From NCBI GenBank assembly GCA_029747015.1, contig JAKOGI010000186.1:794001-858000 (forward strand): DNA of 64,000 nt, read 5' to 3'. Position numbers and translations under genes: made by a program. Below the pieces are notes generated by a model. That model was not told the DNA's origin. It saw nothing but the letters and a program-made list of their open reading frames with translations, and ran no database searches. Shown piece after piece: positions 24,067 to 33,949 of this stretch; positions within the stretch are counted from its first letter, which is position 1; each line of letters starts with the position of its first letter. This DNA comes from Carnegiea gigantea. Lineage: Eukaryota; Streptophyta; Magnoliopsida; Caryophyllales; Cactaceae.

Positions 24067-25491
24067 TTATTGCGATTTCCACTTAAGAGCCGCTTCAGAG
24101 AGTGCCTTTATGGAGGATCCATTTTCACTAAGCGCTTTAACAGCTGCACCTTTTAAGTCTTTCATCTTGTTCCGAATTTTTTTCCCTTCTTCGCCCTCCA
24201 TTAGACCTCTTACTGTAACCGCGATCTCCCCTCGGCTGATGAGCCCATGGGGTCCGGCCCTAGGCTGCAACGCGACCTTGAGATCCTCAGTTAGCATTAC
24301 TGCGTTCATCCGCTGCTCAGCGTAGAGCGGCCAGGCAATGAAGGGTACCCCATGATCCACACTCTCTAAAATGGAGTTCCACCCACAATGTGTCAGGAAC
24401 CCACCAGTGGACTCGTGGCTCAGGACCTTTATTTGTGGGGCCCACGAGGGGATGACTAGGCCCCTTTCTTTAGTCCTTTCTAGAAACCCTTGAGGTAAGA
24501 AGCCTAATGGGTCCCTATCCGCTTCGCCACTGTTAAAGAAGGTGGCGTTGGTAGTGTCATTTGGGGCCCTCACCACCCACAAAAACCTCTGCTCACTCAT
24601 TTCCAAACCGTGGGCCAACTCAGTTAGCTGATCACAAGTGTGGGTCCCACCACTCCCGAACGAGACAAATAACACAGACCCACGTGGCTGCTCATCCAGC
24701 CACCTCAGACACTCCGACGCATCATCCTTCCCTTTACCCGATCCCGGCCGAACCAGCGGCCCGACCGGGTAAACTGGGGGCTTCCCCGGTTCAGGCCGCT
24801 GCAGGGCTTTAATTGCACCCTCCTCCAACTCAAAAAATGTATTTACCAAAATACCCTCAGCCAACCGATACCTCTTAGCATGATGAAGTATCCATTTGTA
24901 GGCCTCGTTCTTCCGGTCCTGAACCGGGTCGAGGAGGTCTTCCCCTCGGACGGGAACACAACCGGGCAGTCTGACCGGTTCACCCACGTCCTTAAACTCG
25001 CATGAAACCTTGGCATCCAACTCGGGGAGGTGGAGGAAGAGTGAGAGGCACATGGCGGTGGAGGGAAAGAAGATGTAGGGCTTCATGCCGAACTCGGCGC
25101 AGAGATCGAAGGCGTCGGTCCCGAAGAGATCAACGACGAGGGCGGAGAGGCGACGGGTGGGGTCCCGGGCAAGGTCCACGAGGCGGGAGCGGAGAGTCGG
25201 GAGGGACCGGACCAGGGTCAGACAGATCCGGGTCTCGATCTTGGCGCCGGGAGGGAGGTCATCAGTGCTGACCGGAGGGAGGAAGGAGGAGGAGGCCCGG
25301 TCCAAGGGGAGGGCTGCCAGCGTGGCAACCTGGGCCTTGGATGGTGCGTCCATGGTGGGGACCAGGAAGGACAGGGTGAAAGAGGGGAAGGAGTCAAGGA
25401 TGCGGTTGGCCAGCTGGACTAGTGGGATGAGGTGCCCCATTCCTGGTGTTGGGACGATCACTATGTGAGGACGACATTCCTGCTTTGCCAT
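24067..25491 (-). CDS. UDP-glucosyltransferase, UGT72 family (array member 1)
   Basis: Cytosolic family 1 glycosyltransferase that moves glucose from UDP-glucose to a phenolic hydroxyl; relatives act on hydroquinone, monolignols and flavonols. It is a single exon of 474 residues, the usual size. The ATG at 25491 is chosen because the frame upstream opens only with TTG. The catalytic dyad is His20 (in PTPGMGHLIP) with Asp121 (VVDLFGTDAF). The 44-residue PSPG sugar-donor box runs from Trp350 to Gln393 with HCGWNS and the terminal EQ; the final Gln favours UDP-glucose. An AATAAA overlaps the stop codon region at 24065-24070. The gene is more GC-rich than its surroundings. It is about 5 kb from the next member and, with 47349-48761, more diverged than the three central copies. 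Confidence 0.92.
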   Translation of the reverse strand: MAKQECRPHIVIVPTPGMGHLIPLVQLANRILDSFPSFTLSFLVPTMDAPSKAQVATLAALPLDRASSSFLPPVSTDDLPPGAKIETRICLTLVRSLPTLRSRLVDLARDPTRRLSALVVDLFGTDAFDLCAEFGMKPYIFFPSTAMCLSLFLHLPELDAKVSCEFKDVGEPVRLPGCVPVRGEDLLDPVQDRKNEAYKWILHHAKRYRLAEGILVNTFFELEEGAIKALQRPEPGKPPVYPVGPLVRPGSGKGKDDASECLRWLDEQPRGSVLFVSFGSGGTHTCDQLTELAHGLEMSEQRFLWVVRAPNDTTNATFFNSGEADRDPLGFLPQGFLERTKERGLVIPSWAPQIKVLSHESTGGFLTHCGWNSILESVDHGVPFIAWPLYAEQRMNAVMLTEDLKVALQPRAGPHGLISRGEIAVTVRGLMEGEEGKKIRNKMKDLKGAAVKALSENGSSIKALSEAALKWKSQ

Positions 25492-25597
25492 TGGAATCAA
25501 GGAGGATGTACGGCAAATAATGTTTTATTACTGTTATTATTGCTCAAATGATCAGATATATCCTGATTGCTGAGAAATTAAGGTGGTAGCCGGGTGT

Positions 25598-25609
25598 CTA
25601 TATATATAG
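25598..25609 (-). promoter_or_regulatory. TATA box of array member 1
   Basis: CTATATATATAG lies about 107 bp upstream of the start codon. A C17/(CT)n pyrimidine patch follows about 60 bp further out (25672-25700). Confidence 0.5.
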
Positions 25610-25671
25610 CATTGTTTTGTTTTCTTTAATTTTTTTTTTTTTTTTGACCAAATGCATGAAGGTTTTTTTTT

Positions 25672-25700
25672 GGGGGGGGGGGGGGGGGAGAGAGAGAGAG
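25672..25700. repeat. G17-(AG)6 tract
   Basis: A run of nine T is followed by 17 G and then six AG units. On the UGT coding strand this is a CT/C-rich promoter patch. Confidence 0.85.
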
Positions 25701-28544
25701 ACCGTAGAAGTGGCGAAATTGGCCGTGTGGTTATCGCACTATCGCTCGCAGGGTGATAGAACAATAAGGGACGACGATGACGTGCATGCTTCTGCGTATA
25801 TGTGGACAAGCCAATACATGTAGGCCATACCGTCTTAAATTGCCAGGCAATATTTGCAAATTATTATATACACTTGAGAGTTTGTACTTCTATTATCACA
25901 TAGATATATATTTTCCAATATATATTTATCATATAAGCAGTTATTAACATATATTTTACTTACATGACTTACAGGAGTACATGCTCACAGGTTTTTGATA
26001 TAAGCTTTGGGCAATATTCACTAATATAATTTTCTTTAACCGACTCTTTTCTATTTTTCGCCACCTTGTCATAATTAATTTGTGTGGGCAACTCTGTTTG
26101 GGACCAAAATATATAATCTTATTTACATTTCACCGAAAAAGAAAGGGTCCAATATAGTTACCGTGTACATTTAAGTTTTCTATTTTCATTTATTTATATA
26201 TATTTATGTAATATTTAGTTAGATGTAATTAACTTTATAATACAAACAAGTTTATAATTATGTTTTTATTAACTTGTTTGGTTGTATGAAGGTATTATAA
26301 TAAAAAAATATCTTACAATTATAATTACCACAAATTAAGTAATGATAATTACATTACAAAGTTGATTACATTACACTGTCTTTGCATTACATCCAACCAA
26401 ATATCACATTAAGTTTATTATTTTCATTTGTTTTTAACCTCATGGCTTGAAAGGAAATTCTCGATTTAGTTGTGTTTTGGATTAATTTCTTGCCTATTTT
26501 ATATCTACAATATAACATATCCAAAAATGATTAATGTTAGAGTTGATGGCTTGTTTGAACTTTTTTTAAAAACCGTCATAGCTGTATGATTGTAAGGTTG
26601 AACCTCAATTGACTTGTACCCTTGATCATGATTATTAATTATATTATATCACGCACACAGATTAGTAAAACTCTTGTACTCCTATTTATCCAACTTATTG
26701 ATCTAGAATAGTTGACATTTTGTTCCAAGCTCATTCAACTTACTTAGTGCGAGGGCATGCTCACATTTAGATCCTGTGTATGTCAGACTTTTTAGAGTGT
26801 ATATGTAAACTTCATTACATACCCTGCCTATATCTTGTTTTACAATAATTTATTTCTTTAATAAATAGAGATCTGCTTCGAAATTTTTTTGTATATATCT
26901 TATGGAAATTGTACGAAGTGAAATTAACTATTAACTAATACAACCCTCCTTCTAATTGGTTGTAAGCTGAAAATTTACACATAACAATTTTCCTGATATA
27001 AATTTATATATCGTAATTGAATTTAGGACAACAAACTATACAAAATCACCAAGGATGTATGAGTATGATAGCGACGAGCAATACATAAATGCCAAGCATA
27101 TGATTTTGTGCTTAAAGAGGAGACATCACATGATCTAATTTTTCTAAAAATTAATGAGCCAATTACTAATTCTTGTTTTATTTTCAATTAGAAAATAGGG
27201 AGCAAGTTGAGTTCGAATTGGTAAGAAGTAGTTTGGTGGCTGATGTGATCGATCCTTGATCAGAACTGGAGAAAGACAGAGAGTGCATCCTGCGAAGGGG
27301 GGGGGGGGGGAAGCGGACAAGCGTGTATTTTGAAATATATGACGTCACTGAAACGTCAAGCTTTCGTTATCATTTATATTTAGAATTCCAGATCACCCAC
27401 GAAAACGACAAAAAAGGAAACGAAGAAACTTCCATCATTTGCCAAATTGCCGATGATTTTATTCCTTTTATTTAAAAAAAAGATTTTATTCCTAATTCGT
27501 GCTAAATGATTATGATCCCATACCTTCTGAGGTTGCACTTATTATGACTTTTTGGATCAGATCAGCGCTTACATAGTGACTTGCCCAAACTGTTTTGTTT
27601 AAGTTAAATTAAAATAAGAAATAAAACTGCACACGTAATGTTTAATTTAGCTAGAATTAATTATATTACAAATTAAGAAATGTGTATTTGTATTAGCAAA
27701 GTTGCTAGAAAATAGCATTATAAGGTTTCCAAAACTTGTAATTCTAAAGTACGTTCACATCTATGCGATGTATGGAAGATCTTATGAATTTTAAATTTTT
27801 TTGGTCTTTGCACCTCTGATGCTAATATGGAGCTACTATTGATCGACTATAAAGGGGTGGAATTCTCTCATCGTAAATTTTTTCTATTTACAAAATTCAA
27901 ACTTAATACCTTGCTTTAGGAAAATACTCGATGAAATACAATGAAAGTTACCTTAGAATACTCTCTCTCTCTATATATATATATAATCGAAGAATGCATA
28001 AGGATGATACCCTTGGTGCCGTTTAAGCAACAGATTTTGACTTCAACAGATCTTAAAAATATACCATCAAGTAGCATACTAACATGTGTAGTAATAATTT
28101 ATTTCATTGGCGCCTTGTTGAGTGTATATTTGAAGTTTTGGTTTGAATCTTGTGACTTGAATTTATTGATTTTTTCCATTGAAATTATATGTTAATTTAC
28201 AATACGAGAATATTACCATTGGATTCGTGTCAATACGTACTTGCATAATGTTATTCATTATGGTTTTTGTCTTAAAGTGTAGGTCAATTTTGTTTTTCGT
28301 GTGTTTTTATGTCATTTTCAGAAGAAGGATATGATAAATGAATTCTTAATCACGTAAGAGTTTGGTAAAATATTATATATTCTTGGAAGTAAGTGCTCTA
28401 ACTTGATGCACATATTAATATATTGTTTTGTTAGATATAATTGACATATAAATTACTTTATATTATTGTTATATAATTATATGTGGTCCTTAAAATATGA
28501 TAGAGTCACAATGGTGTTTGAGTTCTTGAGTTTAAGACATTTTC
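25701..28544. other. Intergenic DNA
   Basis: AT-rich. It holds a possible small foldback at about 26269-26405 (TTTGGTTG...CCAACCAAA) and a G tract of about 16 bases at 27296-27311. No gene is recognised. Confidence 0.4.
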
Positions 28545-28972
28545 TTTTCGGTAAAGTTAGTTATTTAGGTAGATTATAGCAGTTTGGGTAGCAGATAGCT
28601 GTTTAGATAGCGGATAACGTTTTTAATTTAGCTGTTAGCAGATAGCTGTTTAGATGAGCAGTTGAAACTAATGCGTTCGGTAAATTTAGTTGTTAGGATA
28701 GCTGATTAATATAAATTGATATAAAAGGATATAGATCATTTTCAAAGATAAAAGTTTTAAAAGATTTTTTTTGGCTAAAAAATATGAAACGCTACTTTTA
28801 AATGTCAAACGTTAATACTATTAACTTTTCAAAAACGCTGCTTAAAACACTAAACAGCACTTAAAATGATAGTCAAAATACTAGTTTATAAAACACTAAA
28901 AATTAACTAATTAGTATATTAATTTAATCAAAATAGTAAATACTATTCAAAATACTGTTGCTGAATACGGTC
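28545..28972. mobile_element. hAT-like MITE, copy 2 (inverted relative to 663-1078)
   Basis: The reverse complement follows the copy at 663-1078 through most of its length, including the block with GTTAATAGTATTAACG. It adds repeated AGATAGCTGTTTAG words at its left end. Confidence 0.5.
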
Positions 28973-29252
28973 ATTGATCTATTAAGCAGAGATGATGTAC
29001 ATGTGATGCAGTATAGACGCGATTTGAGACATTCTGGAAAGCGTAGTGGGAGGAGCATTAAAGTTACCTCATCTTTTCTGGAAGTTGAAACGAATACTTT
29101 TTATTATGTACTTTATTTTAAGGTCATTCTGACCAATGATTAGTTAGGGCAGCACTCCCGCCGAATCCAGAAGCATTTGACCAGCGCCTCCGTCAAATAG
29201 CTTCTTCTTTTCTCAAAATGTCAAATGTTAAATCAGATTTTCACATCCTTAG

Positions 29253-30070
29253 TGTTTGATTGAAGGAAAGATAATTTTTCTTAAAAATTATTTTTCATAA
29301 AAAATATTTTTTTAAAGAAAATTGATTTTTATATTATATTTTCTGCAAGTTTGGTATAAGATGAATTATTTTTCATGAAGAAAAAGAGAAAATATCAACT
29401 GAGTTATTTAAGTGGTAAAAAATATCGACTTAATGGTCATAACAGAGATAAATATTGATCAAATGAAGGAATACTAAGTTTAAAATTTATATTTGAACTT
29501 TTTTAACATTTTCTATAGGATAATCAAGTTTCAATATGAACTGTTGAAATTGTTTTAGCGAAGAAAAAATCAATCGAATTGTTTAAGTGATCAAAAATGT
29601 CAATTGAATTATTACAGTGGAGAAAAATATTGATCAAATGTATGAATGTTTTGCTTAAAATCTAGATTTGTGTATATTTTACTCTTTCCTACCTGATGAT
29701 TAAGTTTCAATCCAAACTGTTAAAATTAATCTAGTATTAAAAGATATTGACTGCATTGTTTAAGTAGTGAAAAATATTAATTGAATTGACATAATGGAAA
29801 AAATGCTAACTAAATGAAAGGATATGAAGCTCAAAATCTAAATTTGAATCTATTTTAATCTTTTCTATCTGTTGATCAACTTTCGATCCTAACAGTTGAA
29901 AACGTCTTAGTGACAAGTCCACTGAATTATTTTAGTGGGAAAAAATGTCAATTAAATTATCGTGACGGAGATAAATATTGACTGGATGAAAGAAATTTGA
30001 GCTCAAAATTTAGATTTGAATTTATTTTAATTTTACTATTAGATAGTGAAATTTCGATCCAAACAAGAAA
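29253..30070. mobile_element. TIR element with ~176-bp internal repeats, copy 2, truncated
   Basis: This matches the element at 8406-9431: left terminus TTTGATTGAAGGAAA, then four internal units with markers near 29405, 29581, 29757 and 29928. The right terminal repeat is missing. The element stops near 30070, about 80 bp from the 3' end of the UGT pseudogene. Confidence 0.55.
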
Positions 30071-30147
30071 AAAATTAGGTTAATTAACCTCCTTTTTCTC
30101 CCCTTCCCCTTCCTTTCCCTCCTTTAAACCGAATCCAGACATGCTAT

Positions 30148-31519
30148 TCAATTTTCCTGGGTTTGCTTTTGTGTACATTTAAGAGCAAATTCCTCAAATA
30201 GGCGTGAAGAATTCCCGTCTTCACTTACAGCCCTTTTGGCTAAATCACTGAATTCCCGCATACGATATCGAATTTTCTCTCCTTCATCACCCTCCATGAG
30301 ATCCTTGACAATCTTGGCAATCTCATGGGCTTCGACGACGCCATGCTTATTTGCTTTGGGCCTTAGTCCAACTCTAAGACCATCATTCAACATTGCGGCG
30401 CTCATCTATTGCTCTGCAGAGAGTGGCCATGTTATTTCAGGTACGCCGGGGATTATGCTCTCTAGGGTTGGGTTCCATCCACAGTGAGTCAAAAACCCGC
30501 CAATTGACCTGTGCCTTAGTACCTCAATCTGTGGGCCCAATTAGGGAGTAGTAGACTGCGGTCCATGGTTCTGTTAAAGAAGTCTTCTGGGAGGAAGTCA
30601 AACTCGTCATCTTGACTGTGCCATTGATGTATGACCCAGATGAGGAGTCATTATTGGGCCTCTTAACTACCCACAAACCTCTCTGCCCACTTTTTCCAAG
30701 CCCAATTGCTAATTCATTGACTTGCTTGTATGACAGTGTTCCACCACTTCCAAAGCTCACAAAAGGAACTGACCCAAATGGTTGTTGGTCCAACCATCTC
30801 AAACAGTACGACCATGGACGTGGCCCAATCCAGAGCTAATGATTGACCCTATTGGGTAAACAGGAGGCCATCTTGGATCCTCGGTCTGCAAAAGTCCGAA
30901 TAGCGCCGGGTTCAAGATCTAAAATGTATTGACAAAAATACCCCAGCCAAAGCATACCGCTTAACATGATCAAGCACCATCTTGTAGGCTTCAACCTTGC
31001 GGTCCTGAAGGTCCTTCCCGTGGACCGGCATGCACCCAGGAAGGACAAGCGGGTCGGGCATATCTCTAAACTCACACGTCACCGTTTCTTCCGACTTTGG
31101 CAAATTGAAGCAGAAGAGCAAATACAAAGCCGAACATGCAAAATACATCGAAGTGGCAAAAACAGAAGAGGCCGGTGACAAGAGCGACTACGTTGGATGT
31201 TCCGGCCAGGGTGGCCCTAACTGCACGCTGAGATAGAATGGGCCATGATGAGGGACATGGCGACCACAATGGACAGACCTTCGGGCGGGTGGGGAAAAGT
31301 GTGGGAAATGGTGGAGACTGGAGGGGAGGGAGTAGAGGAAGGAGGTCTGGGCCTCAGTGGGCTGGGCTCCGGCTACGCTGGGGATGAGGAGAGAGACTGA
31401 GAGGTCGAACCGCATAACGAGGAGCATCGCGAACTTGACTAGGGGGATAAGGTGAGTAGGTGACCCATACCCGGGCTCGAAACCATGGCTATGCATGGGG
31501 TTTTTTCCATGGTTTCCAT
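30148..31519 (-). pseudogene. UGT72-family pseudogene (array member 2)
   Basis: A full-length but broken copy. The ATG at 31519 and the His-containing motif PGMGHL are present. An 8-bp insertion at about 31454-31461 then shifts the frame. The catalytic Asp of the VTDLFGT block is changed to Gly (VTGLF). Residues after FDV are deleted, and several further small indels follow. The PSPG box is readable in one frame ([10 protein letters not shown] ... GVP) but is preceded by a frameshift and followed by a stop after its last EQ. The C-terminal 85 codons are open. It is closest to the central copies at 32428, 37894 and 41707. A miniature LTR element sits 25 bp upstream of its ATG. Confidence 0.88.
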
Positions 31520-31544
31520 TGCTTGGAGCTTTCTTCGTCAACTC

Positions 31545-31926
31545 TGTTAGGAATGTCACACATGAGTAAAGAAGTTCCACATCGGGAGTTTGAAAAGAAG
31601 AGTCATGGTATATAAGTCAAGTGGGCTACTCCCCCTATTACCAATTGGTTTTAGGATGGAACCTCACTTGGGCTTGTTGCCGTGGACCTTGGTTAAAGTG
31701 GGCTCCTTCCTTGGATCTCCCCAACAAGTGGTATCAGAGCTGATTGTTAGGAATGTCACACATGAGTAAAGAAGTCCCACATCAGGAGTTTGAGAAGAAG
31801 AGTCATGGTATATAAGTCAAGTGGGCCACTCCTCCTATTACCAGTTGGTTTTAGGATAGAACCTCACTTGGGCTTGTTGTCATGGGCCTTGGTTGAAGTG
31901 GGCTCCCTCCTTGAATCTCTCCAACA
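31545..31926 (+). mobile_element. Miniature LTR retrotransposon (TRIM-like), LTR-PBS-LTR
   Basis: Two 182-bp LTRs (31545-31726 and 31745-31926), each TG...CA, differ at about 14 positions, all transitions. Between them lie only 18 bp that hold the initiator-Met primer site TGGTATCAGAGC (31729-31740). The 5-bp target copy AACTC flanks both sides (31540-31544 and 31927-31931). There is no coding capacity and no visible polypurine tract. Confidence 0.9.
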
Positions 31927-32427
31927 AACTCTTTTATGGGCATATGTACATTAATTTTAAGCTTCCGGACAGAGGGACGCATGCATCAAAATTAATATTG
32001 GATCGTTTAAAATTAACGAAAAAATTAAATTACTCTTTAAAAAACAAAGATTGATTTGGTAAACTAAGATTGTCGACGGTACTCAGTGGCATAACCAAAT
32101 GTACTGCGGACGATATCGCAATAATATCTGATAAACTAGATGTTCTACTTTTGATATATTAACTACACCAATAAGTACGAATTTAACTACATACTTAGTA
32201 GTATGCGAAATTCATTATTCAACTCTAATATTCTTCATTATGTAGTTAAATAGTATTACAACCCATAATTTTTTACAATTATAAAATTACATATGTTATA
32301 CGTTGAAAAGGAAAGATAAACATCAGTTTCACAATCATAAAATTAAATTTATAGGGTCTTGGGTAATAAGCAGGAAATAAGCGAAGCAAGATGAAGGCTG
32401 AGGGGTTTCGACTTTGGAGGATCTCAT

Positions 32428-33870
32428 TCATGGAAGATCAACTGGGTAATCTTTCTGGAGAATTTTGCTGTGACTCCATTTCTGAGCGACCTCAGCTAGC
32501 AATTTTGATGAATCTCCATCTTCACTTATCGTCTTCTTAGCCAAATCGCTTAGCGCCTTCATTCCATGGCGAGCTGTTTTCCCTTCATTGCCCTCCATCA
32601 GCTCCTTGACGACTCTAGCAATCTCATCCGCCTCAACAAGCCCACGCTCATTAGCATTAGGCCTTAATGCGACCTTAAGTCCTCGGTTAAGCATTACTGC
32701 ATTCATCCTTTGTTCTGCGTACAACGGCCACACAATCAAGGGCACTCCATTCATTATACTTTCTAAGACCGAGTTCCACCCACAGTGAGTCAAGAACCCG
32801 CCTGTGGAGCCATGGCTCAGAACCTTTATCTGTGGGGCCCAAGATCGAACCAACAGCCCGCGGTCTTTAATCCGATGGAGATATCCATCTGGTAGGAACC
32901 CAAACGGGTCATCTTGACTCTGGGCACTGAAAAACGACCCAAATGAGGAGTGTTCGTTTGGGCTTCGGACCACCCACACAAATCTCTGGCCACTTTTCTC
33001 GAGCCCGATTGCCAATTCATTTAGTTGCCCTTTTGACAAAGTCCCTCCGCTCCCAAACGACACGAATAGAACCGACCCGGTTGGCTGTCGGTCTAACCAA
33101 CTCAAACACTCAGATCCATCGGTTTCCGCACTTTGACCCGATTGAATAATCGGCCCAACTGGGTAGACCGGGGGCCAAGTCGGATCCTCATTTTGCAAAG
33201 CCCGGACAGCACCGGGCTCCAGATCGACAAATGTATTGACAAAAATACCCTCAGTCAGGGCATACCTCTTGACGTGATAGAGCAGCACTCTGTAGGACTC
33301 GTCATTGCGGTCCATGCAAGGGTCGACAAAGTCCTTACCGTAGAGTGGCACGCACCCGGGTAAAACAAGCGGGTCGGGCATATCCGGGTACTCACACGAT
33401 ACCGTTTCATCCAACCGTGGAAGGTGGAGCATGAAGAGCAGGCACATGGCGTTGGTGGTGAAGTACATGTAAGGAAGGATTCTAAGCTCCCGAGCCACGT
33501 CGAAATAGGCGGTGCCGAAGAGGTCAGTGATAAGGGCCACGACCCGAGCCCGATGGGCCAGCTCGGAGAGGGCGTCCCGGAGGGAGGGGAGAGAGTGAAC
33601 GTGGGTGAGGTGGATGGTGACCTCATGGGCGACGCCGTCGGGTAAATGGGCCGGGTCGACCGGGGGAAGGAAGTTGTGGGAGATGGAGGCAGGGAGGGAG
33701 TTCAGGAAGGAGGACTGGCCCTGGGTGGGGTGGGTCGAGCTCGGAAGGATGAGAGAGACTGAGAAGCCGAAGCGGGAGACGAGGCGCTTGGCGAACTCGA
33801 CTAAAGGGATAAGGTGGCCCATCCCCGGGCTCGGAACTATGGCTATGCGTGGTTCTTCCATGGCTGCCAT
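32428..33870 (-). CDS. UDP-glucosyltransferase, UGT72 family (array member 3)
   Basis: Predicted phenolic glucosyltransferase; single exon, 480 residues. His19 (PSPGMGHLIP) and Asp116 (LITDLFGTAYF) form the catalytic dyad. The PSPG box runs from Trp344 to Gln387 and is complete. The residue two before the PSPG Trp is Arg (VRSW), where the other intact copies have Pro. The box itself has LIVWPLY where they have (L/F)IAWPLY; both are mild changes. An alternative start three codons on (Met4) matches the MEEP start of the copy at 41707. The C-terminus is about ten residues longer than in its neighbours. The copy at 41707 is clearly its closest relative, and a stretch of about 125 bp is nearly identical between them. 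Confidence 0.92.
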   Translation of the reverse strand: MAAMEEPRIAIVPSPGMGHLIPLVEFAKRLVSRFGFSVSLILPSSTHPTQGQSSFLNSLPASISHNFLPPVDPAHLPDGVAHEVTIHLTHVHSLPSLRDALSELAHRARVVALITDLFGTAYFDVARELRILPYMYFTTNAMCLLFMLHLPRLDETVSCEYPDMPDPLVLPGCVPLYGKDFVDPCMDRNDESYRVLLYHVKRYALTEGIFVNTFVDLEPGAVRALQNEDPTWPPVYPVGPIIQSGQSAETDGSECLSWLDRQPTGSVLFVSFGSGGTLSKGQLNELAIGLEKSGQRFVWVVRSPNEHSSFGSFFSAQSQDDPFGFLPDGYLHRIKDRGLLVRSWAPQIKVLSHGSTGGFLTHCGWNSVLESIMNGVPLIVWPLYAEQRMNAVMLNRGLKVALRPNANERGLVEADEIARVVKELMEGNEGKTARHGMKALSDLAKKTISEDGDSSKLLAEVAQKWSHSKILQKDYPVDLP

Positions 33871-33949
33871 TGCGTTGATTATCTCTGTTGTGTTTCAAGT
33901 GGGGGTAGAGTGTGAGGTGGCGTGAGTGGTGACCTTTTTATGTTGGGGT

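Noticed and set aside
24561..25468. Arg-rich plus-strand frames across the first UGT
   Set aside because: They are shadows of a GC-rich coding sequence on the opposite strand and show no family features.
25720..25790. tRNA-like words (GGCGAAATTGGCC...) near the G tract
   Set aside because: I could not fold a cloverleaf with an acceptor stem and T-loop.
32588..33925. Plus-strand frames opposite the UGT genes (also at 38054-39295 and 42391-42621)
   Set aside because: They recur at the same place in each UGT copy as antisense shadows and carry no known domain.
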